Positions 46,333 to 57,407 of a stretch of 64,000 nucleotides of DNA are shown here, one piece after another. The notes beneath the pieces are model-generated. The model saw nothing but the letters and a program-made list of their open reading frames with translations. It did no database searches and was not told the origin of the DNA. Positions within the stretch are counted from its first letter, which is position 1. Every line of letters begins with the position of its first letter. The position numbers and the translations under genes were made by a program. The stretch is from Phlebiopsis flavidoalba (taxonomy: Eukaryota; Basidiomycota; Agaricomycetes; Polyporales; Phanerochaetaceae): contig JAOCPU010000003.1 of assembly GCA_035772785.1 (NCBI GenBank), positions 62,001 through 126,000 of the forward strand, given 5' to 3'.

Positions 46333-48777
46333 ATTGTGGTCGTCGTGTGAAACAAAAGAAAAATGTATTAATTAGATAGCAACGCATAGTTTCCGTTGAT
46401 TCGAGGTCAGGTTTGCTCGCAACTGTTATGCCAGGCTGCTAGTGTCGCCTTCACATGCGATCATCGTGAATGGGTGATAGTACATCGTGTTCAAAACATG
46501 TTCGCCTGCCTCAGATTGATAAAACTTAGTTAGTCCGAGGGATACTTCGTGTGTGTTTGACTGCCAGTGAAATCCTCGATCAGGCGTGGGCTCGGTCATG
46601 TCCCCGATGCGATCATCACTCCAACGCCTAATTAACATTCTCGACTCTCAGGACGTCGCCCGCAGTCACCGCACCTTTACCACTTGCTCAACATATCTCA
46701 ATACTACATGAGCCACTCAACTGCTCCCGAGCTTGCATCTACCCTGCACAATCTTGAATCTACCATCTAATTCATCAGAGGTCGCGTCCCTCATCGCTAT
46801 GTCTAGGTTCAACGTTCAACAGCCAATGTAATACAACGTTCGACGCATCGGGTTTCCTTATATGATATGTGCGTGAAATGGAACTTTGACGAGCTATACG
46901 CAGAGTCAGAGGAGATATGAGTATGAGGGGGAGCCGAATGCTATCCAGTGCTGATGGTAATCTCAAGACGTGCGTGGATGGATTCATGACTTCTGGGCAA
47001 CTTCTTACGGCACTGCTCTCTCTGAATGGAGCGGCTTTCTGTAGACATTGTGCTCCTCGTGTTTTCTATGCGGGGCTCCTTCTGGTGAGAATCAACCTTG
47101 AACAGTGGAATCTAATAACGGCCACGAAATTATCCTTTAATGAGTTTACGACAGGCCGCCGTCTCGTTACTTCCCGATGCGATCCATATATCGGAGTGGA
47201 TTGAATGCACCTGTGATTTACCAAAAGTACAATAGGCCGAATGCCCGTTCTATAAGACAACTTTTTGCAGGCGGTCGAACGTTAGGCGTAGATCCTGCGA
47301 GGCTGCCTCAGTACCGTATGCAGACATGATGAAAGTAAGTGTGGCTGACGTATATGAGGATAGCTCATGTGTATCTTACCCTTCTCCAGTGACCTATTCC
47401 GGTGTACAGTGTCTGCTGAGGTGGAATAGTCTTTAGATGATCATTTATTCAACAATTTCCCCGTGATTCCTCCCTGATCGTGGAGCGAGGCCTGCAAGTG
47501 TTTGCTCATCTGAACTTTCGCTGGGGTAAGTTCTGTTTGTAGCTAGGCTCGCGGATGTCCTGTCATCTTCAAATGGTCCAATGACAAATATGGACGGTGG
47601 ACCACAGGCTGCGCACGGTCAGTCCGACATGGGCTTCAAGTTGTACGGTGACTAATCCATGGAACAAGATTTGGTACTTCTCTAAACGCTATTCAAGGCA
47701 TCCTTCCGGAGAAAAGCAGCCACGACTGACAAATGGTTCAGAGAGCCGCGGACGACCATGAAACAAGCGGTCCTTGCTACTCGACTCCATCCATTGCCTA
47801 CCGTGCGGTAAAACCCACCTTCAACATCATAGATAGCGTGTTGTTGACCGTGGCGTATATCCAGGACGTTTCTAGGACTGTCGAACAAATTGTCCGCGGC
47901 AGTAATAACTGCCGTATTCTCACAATCATTCACGCTCGGATCTTGCCTCGATCCCCCGCTTGCGGGTGAGAGAGCAACCCAACTGTTGGAGTATCATTAA
48001 ACCGCGCCCTAACTCATCATTCTGGCTGAATTCACATCTACTCATAAATCATCAACAAGCAGCGTCCAATTTTATACCACTGCAGGATTCCATTACCCTC
48101 CGCCGAGAGCAACTCAAAACAGGCGGGGTGAGTGTTTCAATCCCTGCCGAAAGAGATTTAGCATTGATAAAATAGGTCGGATGCGGTAGCGTCCACAGCA
48201 AGATGGCTACCGCGGTGATTACAATACAGCTTTGTTCCGCCTATAGTTCCGCCAAAAGCCTTGTTCAAGAGAATTTCAAGCTTCAAGATCCCAAGACTCG
48301 TCGCCGAAAGTAGCCGGGAACGTTGTATTTTGGCTCGTCAGAACTTCCGCATCGGATGGGCTGTCATTGATAGCACCGATAGAAACACCCCTCTCTCTAA
48401 TACTGTGGCCGATGTACACTTCGCTTTCTGTGTACCTCGAAGTCTCCCATACAGATGTCAACATCACTGCCGCAACTGATCACATCCATATACTTCGTAA
48501 CACATTGCATCGAGGCACGGGCTTTGCCTGCGGGTTTCCATCTACCCTGTCGAGTTCGGGAATCACAATGATGTCTAGGGCACTCTGGCTATCGGTCTGA
48601 ACAGTATATGTTTGTCTGCGCTCACTTATAGCTAGGTTTGCTGCACAGCTGTAACGGTCCCCTTAGCTTTCAACCTCTCGACAATTTCGCTCTGGTAGCC
48701 AGGCTGATCTCATTTGAAGCCCAGAAGCCTATGAACTGCTCAATAACTGGCTGTGAGCTCTTTTTACTGTCTCTTTT
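46333..48777. other. 2.4-kb region with no recognised gene
   Basis: Neither strand shows a recognisable domain, tandem array or inverted repeat. Open frames are all under about 100 codons and scattered. It could hold a decayed gene, regulatory DNA or a lineage-specific gene with many introns. Confidence 0.4.
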
Positions 48778-50330
48778 TTGTGTATGATGTTAATGACAAT
48801 AGCCGCGTCGGAGGTGGCGATGGTTGTAGCGGACGATGTCCCCAACCTTGGGTACCTGAGCGGTGTCTATTTGACTCTCCAAATCGCCGGCGGACATGTT
48901 GGTTTGCCTCTCTTGGTCCTTATATTCTTGCTCTCAAGACGAGTTCAACGCCCCGCAAGCATTTTGAATTTCTGCTTGACGTGGATAATATACTCTGTAT
49001 CGTACACTCTCCTGTGAGTGTTTCCCTCATATCAATGCGTACTCTCTGCTACCGCGCTCATTGCCACACCATGTCAGGATGTATGGTGGACATCGCCACA
49101 GCGCCACATCTCTTCCATCCAAGCTCGTGTTTGACCCAATCCGCCATGGTACATGGAGCCCCTCCAATGTAAGTGATGCTGATATGACCACCACTGAGGC
49201 GGTGTGCTCAATCTCTTTCTAGGGCGGTCGTGTCGGCGTTGAACGTTGTGCTTCGGGTACGTGGACGTGATGTTCTTGGAGCAGAGCCTGTTAATCAAAA
49301 ATGTACAGCTTCACAATATCTTTCATTCTTGTCCGTTGCCCGCGCGTTTGAAAAGTACTCCCCAAACCACCGCGCAGCGTTACTTCGGCTATACTGGTGA
49401 GCACCCTCCCAGACCCAAATGCTCATGATCTTTACCCGGTGCAGACTATCCTACCCCCTTATTTAACTTTCATCGCGTTTGCAGTCCCTGCCGCGCTTGT
49501 ACGCAAATTACCTCTGATGAAGACTTACGTATCCTGAGCCCATCCTACCGTAGCTTGGACTTGCGGCCCCGTCGTCCGTAAGACATGATAATGGGCTGTA
49601 TTGCACATTGGGTGCCGAAGATGGGCCTTTGTGAGCACCCATCTTCGACGTTGTGGAGATTAATTTTTAAGCAAAATATCAGCCAGGTTTACGCGGTACC
49701 TGTGTTTTGCGCCATCGTTCTAGGCGTTATTGGATCTCTGGAAGGTGAAGTGAACAGTGTTATTCACGGATCCTTTGAATCTGAACCCTGAGACCGCGTG
49801 TTGGATCCTACAGTTACGATGATAATATGGTATTGGAGAAGACGGATCTTTATCAAGAACAATTTTCCTCTCTGCTACCAAAGATCGCTCTTGTCGCTGT
49901 TGCTACGATTGTAAGTCTGAATCAAGAATCGACTGTTCAAAAGCTCTGACAGCGTCACAGGTGTCGATCTTCACTTTCTATATACACTTGGTTACATTTC
50001 TGTGGGTTCGACCTGGCATCCAAACCGCAATTCTCCCCATCTCATTGAGCAACTATGACAGGGTTTGTATATCTTATGTCACTGATGGGTTGGGTAAATT
50101 CTCTTACATGATACAAGCTTCTCGTAAGTGATTTAATTACCATCCTACGACGTAGTGCCTTAGCGCATTCACTTAGTGCCGCTGGGGGCAGCTGTTATGT
50201 TAGGAACTCAGAGCGTGCGTAAGACCAGCCAGTACCGCAGTTTATAAAGACGAACTGAACACGTATAGGATATATATCACCTCCTTTTTGGATGGATATA
50301 CAGGCCCATAGCAGGGCGAGAAATTGAATA
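48778..50330 (+). CDS. Putative seven-transmembrane receptor-like membrane protein
   Basis: Hydrophobic exons are arranged as in the GPCR-like multi-pass proteins common in basidiomycetes. NLGYLSGVYLTLQIAGGHVG is followed by LPLLVLIFLLSRRVQ (48,843-48,947) and SILNFCLTWIIYSVSYTLL (48,958-49,014). SCLTQSAMVHGAPPM is near 49,125-49,168, then after an intron AVVSALNVVLR (about 49,222). ILPPYLTFIAFAVPAALV is near 49,447-49,500 and YAVPVFCAIVLGVIGSLEG near 49,692-49,748. KIALVAVATIVSIFTFYIHL is near 49,880-49,990. This gives about six or seven membrane segments. Frame breaks prevent a continuous reading and the C-terminus is not resolved. No ligand or pathway can be named, and it does not match the Ste2 or Ste3 pheromone receptors. 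Confidence 0.5.
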
Positions 50331-50701
50331 TGTCCAGGGTGGCGGTTGGTCAGTGACTGAAAGTTCAAGGTTGTCTTCGCAATTGCCTAGGGACACTACA
50401 TCCCACTATCGAGGCCTAGGATACAAGATGTTGACTGAGAGCGCGCAAGCACCCACGCATCACCAGAGAACCACTATAAGCAGAATAGGAGGCAAAATCC
50501 ATACCGACGCATTGATTTCGTTCATTACCACTGTGGTATCGGTGCTGGACAGAAATTGAGCCATGCCAAGGTATTTCGGTGCTGGCAGGCTTGTGGGGGG
50601 CCCATGGGACGCAGCGAGGCCGAGATGTGATAGAGCCCACTGGCTGCGTATCGTAGAGACCAAATAGATATATAATCGAGGACCATACAGAAGACAGCTG
50701 T

Positions 50702-51136
50702 TCATGCACCACCACTAGACAAGAGAGTCAGTAAAAATGATAGCACATTCGGCTTTTGAAATACGCACACAGACCAGGATGTTTGTTTCTAAATGCTTCC
50801 GTTTAACAGAGTTTCTGTAAAGGTTTCTCGCGAGAGTACTTACATTGGGATGTGAATGAGCTTGACGAAATATCCAATGAAGCCCATGACTGCAAATCCT
50901 ACGGCGACGGCCTTGCAGATTTGGACAAACTCTGCAAGTACGACGATTTAGTACATATCTCATCCCAACAAAGATAGACGCACCCTTCTGCGAGGGCTTT
51001 GTGCAGCGCGTGAGGAACTAGAGACTGAAGCGTGAGCTAACCGCTTGACACGAACAGTCTCATATCACTGACCTGTTTGACCATCGTGAATGAACTCCTG
51101 AGGAATCTCAGCGAACTCCTTGAGCTTCTCAGACAT
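50702..51136 (-). CDS. SSS1: Sec61 gamma subunit of the ER translocon
   Basis: Small tail-anchored subunit of the Sec61 protein-conducting channel. Exon 1 starts at 51,136 with [20 protein letters not shown]. Exon 2 is only about 34 bp and reads [11 protein letters not shown] (about 51,015-50,983). Exon 3 gives [20 protein letters not shown] and then FVKLIHIP (about 50,932-50,846), the single membrane helix. Further tiny exons supply the last residues (NIL-type sequence near 50,785) and GGA before the stop at 50,702. One extra A near 50,790 disturbs the penultimate exon. The total of about 70 residues fits the family. The gene is divergent from the PPR-like gene, about 265 bp between starts. 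Confidence 0.88.
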
Positions 51137-51401
51137 TTTGGCGGTATGGAGAGTAAAGGGAGTGGAAGGAGCGGATGGGTTGGCTGGTCGACGTGTAAGG
51201 TGTGGTTGCCCGGCGTCTCGTGTGCTCTCCTTGCGGGGAGGCCCACGTGGCGAATATCCGTCTCTCAGGATTCCGGGAGGAATTGCTCGTCCCTTGTTCA
51301 TCACAATCCAGCAGCCAACCTATGCCTGGTGAGTCCCTTCAACACGTAGAACGGCTTCGGTATATTGTTCTTAACAGTCTATCAGGTGGTTCGTTGCACG
51401 T

Positions 51402-53626
51402 ATGAATGTCCTACGGCGGAGGAGCTGTCTACAAAGCCAGCCGTTTGTCTGTATGCGTCCTTGCAGCCAACAACTCCCTCGACGATTCGGCACACCATTA
51501 CGTCTAAGACAACAGTCTTTATCGCGGCATTCGCTTGAATCCACTACACGATGGTACTCACAGCCGACTCAAACCCCATCTCGGCCTTCATCTACCTTGA
51601 ACTATGACGAACTGGAGTCGTTCGCGTTGCGCATTTGCGAGGGCGAATCAGCGTATACCCGGGAGACGGTCAAGCACACCATTCTGGAAGCAAAGACCCC
51701 GGACCGCCTCCACGGAGTTTGTGTCACTCTGATGAAGGACTTTGCTAGCCAAGGAAGGGTGGATTTCGTGGACCGCATGTTACTCCCCCACGCGGCGCGG
51801 CGCATGCGGCACAGTTCGGTATACGGGCAAATAGGCGAGTCTACGCTTCAATATTGCAAGCTCTTCTGCGCTCTGGATATCTTCACGCGGCGTGGACGTG
51901 GCTTCAAGATGTACCAAATAAACCTTGGGTCGAGTCCTGTCGACCTCGGACACAGTGGAAGTCATTCCTTGCTGCCTGCCAATACCCCATAATCGACGTG
52001 AACTCTTTAACGAGGCCGTCGACTACATGGAGGCAAATCGGATTATTGGAACCGGGCACGCCACAGATTGCAAGACTTTCTAAAAGCCAGCACTTCCGGA
52101 TCAGAGCGTCCGAAGCCTGTAGACGGGTCAAGCCCTGCGAGCCAGGCGCAGATTACTACCAAGGGTGGCCATGCAACTCGACCATGGAAAAAGGAGAGAA
52201 GTTCGGCCCGATTACTGCTACATGGGGCCTTGCGACAAGGCTTTCAACCTACGTTGCTCACATTGGAGGCTGTCGCCGCACACATTCTCTCCACCGCAAA
52301 GTCGCTGCAAGCATGGAAGGGGAGCTGTCTCTTGTCGCCAGCCGAAAGGTGTGGGCCTGGTCTTTTTTCTTAGGTTGTTTTTGGGGTGGGTTTGCTGCCG
52401 CAACGCTGCTCAGACGCAACCCGCTGGGACGTGGCAAGTCGCTGCGGCGTATCGCGTCGTGTTTTTGTGGGGTCGCGGGCTGGTTCCGACCGCTTCCTGC
52501 GATATTCCATCCTATCCTGAATTCCCGCGCAATCATGCTCGATAAGCCTACTGGCTACCTTCGGGGGATGACATCCGCCTCGCGCTGGAACTCTGCCAGA
52601 GGAATATGTCGCTCAAAGCGAAGCAACATTCGCTCCCACCTCACGACGACCTGCCGATATACAACACCCTCCATTCGTGCTATCGTCAGCTCGAAACAAG
52701 GCCACATTCTACCCTGGAGCAGTCTCTCTTCTAGAGAGAAGCGCGCGAGCGAGGCATCGTCACCGGACTACATGACCACAACCTCCTTTCATTACACTCC
52801 TCATGCGCATCGGCGCCCGACACCGACAGCGCCCTGCAGGCCCTACCAGACCTTCTCCAAGCACCCCAACGGTAACTGGGCACTCGACGGCCCATGGCTT
52901 CCGCTCTGTCCCTCGACGCGTTCAGGCCGCCACTGCTTCACCCAGCCGTACACTTCCTCTCCTACAACCGCATCGTCCGCGACATGCGCACGGGCCGGGC
53001 ACGCCGTGTCCCTCGAGAACTAACACGCTCCTCCTGCGGCACCTCGCCGCGCTCGCGGGGCGGCTCAAGGCACGGGGAGCCCATCGCGCTGGGCGAGCTC
53101 GGTGGCGTCCGCGTGCGGCGCGTGCACAACGCAGGTGGCGGTCGCGCCGGGGCTCGAGCCGGGAACGTGGTGCTCTGGAACCAGCTGATGGACACGTACC
53201 AGTCGCGCGGGCTGCTTCCGCGCGGCATCGTTCGCGCTGTCTGGGAGGCGCTCTTTGTCGCGGGCACGTACGACAACGCGGAGCCGTGAGCGTGAAGCAT
53301 CGTGACTTTTGATGCGTGTGCGTTTGCGGGCGAGCATGCGCTCGTCGCGCAGGGGTGTTTGCAAGGCTCACATTCGGCGCCGCTTTCCGCTCAACCTGCG
53401 GAAACTGGCATAATTGGATCGAGGGCCTCGCGCGCGTGGGGAGGATCGAGGAGGCGACGAAGATTTAATGTGTTTGGCGATGCGCCACGAGGGAGGGCGT
53501 GCAGCCGACGAAGGAGACGGCGCGGGGACGTTGCTCACGTTCGCGGCGCGTCATAACATGGACAGTGAGGTCCGCTACCGTATCAAGAACTACCTGCCCA
53601 AGTTGTACAAGCAGCTCTATCCATGA
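51402..53626 (+). CDS. Mitochondrial PPR-like helical-repeat protein
   Basis: The start at 51,402 opens an Arg/Ser/Gln-rich leader without acidic residues (MNVLRRRSCLQSQPFVCMRP) that fits a mitochondrial targeting peptide. The following frame (51,600-51,960) is helical (TVKHTILEAKTPDRLHGVCV). Pentatricopeptide-like signatures appear in pieces: LLRSGYLHAAWTWLQDVPNK (about 51,862-51,920), NVVLWNQLMDTYQSRGLLPR (53,164-53,223) and AVWEALFVAGTYDNAEP (53,236-53,289). NWHNWIEGLARVGRIEEATK is near 53,410-53,465. The C-terminus ends YLPKLYKQLYP with its stop at 53,624-53,626. Such proteins usually bind organellar RNA. There are many frame breaks; in particular the longest open frame (51,854-53,023) is out of frame for most of its length. 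Confidence 0.6.
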
Positions 53627-53837
53627 TTGCTATGAGCATGTTTTGAACGCGTAAATTTCGTGATGGCGGTCTCTACTAGGATATAATTACATTTAGATCT
53701 AATGCGGTGCAGGATGTGGATAGCAATGTCGATGATGAAGGTATGCGTGTGGTTGAGCAAGACACGTAGGCTGGGGCAGGGCCATCTAGAAGGAATAGAG
53801 CGCCCCTTGATACAGTAAAAGAACGGGAAATCAGACA

Positions 53838-56800
53838 TTAACCCCTCGAGAGAAAGAAAGAGAAAGTCCCGGTGTAAAGTCTATCTATGCGTGGGACGCG
53901 GTACTCCTCGACAGAGGGGCAGTCGCACTGGAGAATTTGTGAGCCACTATTTGCACGAGGATCATCAAAGGAACTTACAATAAGGTTCAAGTCACGTAGG
54001 CTGGGAGGCACACAAGACTCAGTTATCATGCTCGGATTGCAGAGAAAAGAGGTGCTCACCATCATACTATACGCAGATACCGTAGGCCAGAACTTGCGCT
54101 CACGGAGCCAGGCATAGGGAACGCCGCCAACCGCCTCACGCGGAATACGGACTAGCACACAAATCCATCAGCAAACCCCTCGCAACAAAAAATATGAAAC
54201 TCACCGATTCCACTCCGCATCCGCGGTCGTGAGCACCGCAATCGGGTCTGCGGGGGTGCATCCTGAGGCAGGTTATTATTGCGAGCGGGCGGGCGCACCG
54301 ATCGACTGACGTCCTGCGCCGTCCTTGCGGATCTGGATCCCCCCATTTTTTTTCCCCTCCTACTCTCCCATTTCGCGGTCGCCAGAAGCGGAGTCGTATC
54401 TCATCGAGGCTCTCGATCTCGCGTCGGCTCGATGAGCATGCCACGTCGAGATCACGGCCACGAGCACGTCGGCGGGTGGATGGAAGCCGTATATTGCCTA
54501 ACTATTACTTATCACCAAGCCACAACGGGCATCGTTGGACATGGAGGAAAGCTGCGCAACTGCCTAGTACCGCTTGGCAAATGTCAGTGACCGAGCCCAG
54601 CCCGCCCTTTGTCGAATCGGAGAGTATCGTCATGTTAGCAGCTCGTGGCCGCGACGCGGCCCGTTGGCCCGCCTTCTTGTTAGCGCAGAGCGTAGCAGCG
54701 CGGCGACGGTGCTCTCCGAGAGGCCGGTCCCGCCGAGCATCTTGATGTACGCCCACGAGATGAGCAGGATCGAGGCGCTGCCGTAGGGCGCGGCGGAGAC
54801 CGCGGTGATCGCTTGCTCGCCGTTGACGGGGACGATGGGGTGCGAGGGGAGGAAGGGGGCGAGGTGCTCGGCCACACAAATAGGTCTGCACCAGTGCATT
54901 TCAGAACCGAAATCTAGTCCATACTGGAGTGTGACTTACCCAACACCGGGACCTCCGCCACCGTGGGGACTGCAGGACCAATGTTAGCACCCTGCATACA
55001 TCCGAGTGCACCGTACTCACATGGCAAAGGTCTTGTGCAGGTTCATGTGGCAGACATCGCCTCCACAGGTCGCCGGGTTCGTGAGACCGATCTGGGCGTT
55101 CAGGTTCGCACCGTCGAGGTAGACCTGGCCGCCGTTCTCGTGGATGATGTTGCACGCCTACCAAAAGGGTTCCTATTGGGGCCGCAGACGCGAAAACGAG
55201 AGAACGTCATCCTGGACCCGTGATCCTCAACGACACCAAACGATCGGACAAAAGGCGTACGTGAATCTTCACAAAACACTTAGGGAAACACACACAAGAG
55301 AACGGACAACTGGATGACTCAACCATGAATCGCAGCCAAGTTAATCCCATGGTACTTCGTCGCTTCGCCATTCATAATGGGGCCGGACACGTCGATCGTG
55401 AGCGTGTCGAAAAAGTCGGGGTTCGTGACCGCGTAGCCGGCGCGCTCGACGAGGGTCCTGAGGACCTGCGTGAGGAGGTGCACCTTTTGCGCGATGCGCT
55501 TGAGCCCCGCGGGGCCGTGGTAGACGGCGTACATGGCGGCCATGTTCGCGAGGAGCGCTTGGCTCGTGCAGATGTTGCTTGTCGCTTTTTCGCGGCGGAT
55601 GTGTTGCTCGCGGGCTGCAAAAACAGCATTCAGGTCAGCTGAAGAGGGTACGTAGTATAGGACACACTTTGAAGAGCCAGGCGGTACGCAGGCTTCCCCT
55701 GCGCATCGCGGCTGAGGCCAATCAGCCGTCCGGGCATCTTGCGCTTCAGCGCGTCGATGCACGCAAAGAACGCGCCGTGCGGCCCGCCGTACCCCGCAGG
55801 GACACCAAAGCGCGCCGAATTGCCGACCACGACGTCCGCGCCCCACTCGCCGGGCGGCTTGAGCATCGTGAGCGCAAGCAGGTCCGTCGCGCACACGACG
55901 AGCGCCTTCGCGGCGTGCACCTCTTTCGCGAGCGCGCCAAAGTCCTTGATGTTCCCGTCCACGTCCGGGTACTGCACGAGCACGCCGCACAGGTCCGCGC
56001 GCACGGCGGCGTCCTGGATGGCCGCGGCCGCGTCGCCCACTACAAGCTTGATCCCGAAACCTTTTGCGCGCGTGCGGAGCACGGCTAGCGTCTCTGCGGG
56101 AGGACGCCGGTGTCGCCGACGACAAAGGTGCGCTTCTTCGAGCCTGCGTGCGCGAGCGCGAGCACCATGCCCTCGGCCGCGGCGGTCGCCTCGTCGAGCA
56201 GCGACGCGTTCGAGATGTCCATCGCGGTGAGGGACATGATCATCGTCTGGTAGTTGACGAGCGACTCGAGCCGCCCTGTGTTTCGGACGCGTGAATAAGG
56301 TTCTGAACTGCCTGTCTAACGCGCGTGGAATAACAAACCTTGAGCGATTTCGGGCTGGTAGGGCGTGTAGGGCGTGTACCACGCCGGGCTCTCCATGATC
56401 TGGTGGCGTGCAGACGTCAGAGAGCGCATATATAGAGCATATAGGCTACGCACGTTGCGGAGAATGACGGGGGGGACGACGGCGTTGTGGTAGCCCATGC
56501 CAATATACGGCTCTTGACGGGCTTGTTCGCGCCCGCGAGCTCGCGCGCGCGGTTGAAGAGCTCCGACTCTGTGAGCGCGGGGATGCTCGCGTTGCTGATG
56601 TCGCCCGCGGGGACGCGGATCTTGGGGGGCACGGTGTCCGCGACAAAGGCCTCGACGGAGGCGTAGCCGAGCTGGCGCAGCATGTGCTGGACCTCGCTGT
56701 CCTCGGGGCCGATGTGGCGGTCGGCGAAGGTGTCGAGCGAGGCGTGCAGCGACGCGGGGGGCCTTGGCGGTGGCGAGCCCGCGCTGCGGGGGGCGCGCTG

Positions 56801-56885
56801 GCGCGGCGAGCGAGGCCAGCGCGCGGACGCCCCGGGCGGCGAGGACGCGGCGGGGGACGAGGGCAGGGACACGACGGACGGCCAT
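53838..56885 (-). CDS. GCV2: Glycine decarboxylase P-protein, mitochondrial (internal block missing)
   Basis: PLP enzyme of the mitochondrial glycine cleavage system. The start at 56,885 gives an Arg/Ala-rich presequence ([20 protein letters not shown]). [20 protein letters not shown] is at 56,735-56,680, then [18 protein letters not shown] (56,585-56,530). [11 protein letters not shown] is near 56,490, followed by [15 protein letters not shown] (about 56,380-56,340). [23 protein letters not shown] sequence is near 55,815-55,760 and [20 protein letters not shown] at 55,580-55,520. After GINLA (55,345) the sequence jumps to [20 protein letters not shown] (55,157-55,100). [10 protein letters not shown] (near 55,045-55,020) holds the PLP lysine. 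[11 protein letters not shown] and MLIEPT lie near 54,480-54,425, with [15 protein letters not shown] and CDCPSVEEY near the end. Roughly 250 family residues are absent at the jump. Small insertions are frequent in the 3' third. Confidence 0.88.
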
Positions 56886-57407
56886 GGCAGAGGCTGCGGC
56901 CTTGCGGGAGGTGGGGGGTGGTGGGCCATCGCTCGAGCAGGCGGCGAGGAAAATATTGGGCAGGCGGGTCACCGAGCCATTCACCGAGCCCACAAATTCC
57001 TTATCGCACCCAACGCTCCTCGACCTCTTTGCCCGCCACGCCATCCGCCGCCCCGTGCGGGCGCTCCGGCTCTATTCTCGCCCACCGCGCTTTCCTCTAT
57101 CGGCGTATAAATACCTGTCGCAAAAATGGCCTTGTCGACGACAGCATCCACCGCAGTGTACGCGGGCCAACTGTGCTGCCCCAGACCCCCGCGGGGAGCC
57201 CTCTGCACGACAGCACTGGGTGCGGGGGTCCTAATCGGGAAGCGCCGGGTAACCGAGCCGCACCAAAAAAACTTTTTCAGCCTGGCTCGGAGCCTCCCGA
57301 TCTCACTTCCAGCCCTCCCGTCGGCTCCCCCGCGTCCGCGGCCCCCTTGCCTATCTGGGCAATTCCCGACGCCCCATGACGTTCCCGAGCCAGCCAGACC
57401 GCCCCAG
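56886..57407. promoter_or_regulatory. Upstream region of the P-protein gene
   Basis: Lies between the P-protein start and the 3' end of the RSC9-like gene, both minus strand. A plus-oriented TATAAATA occurs at about 57,106-57,113, the wrong orientation for the minus-strand gene, so its role is unclear. No gene was recognised. Confidence 0.35.

Noticed and set aside
51854..53023. Longest open reading frame in the window (389 codons, plus strand)
   Set aside because: Only its first part matches the frame of the PPR-like protein; the rest is out of frame and lacks repeat signatures. It arises from frame breaks.
55325..56294. Several Arg/Ala-rich plus-strand frames
   Set aside because: They are antisense to the P-protein exons. 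Very GC-rich codon third positions open the opposite strand.
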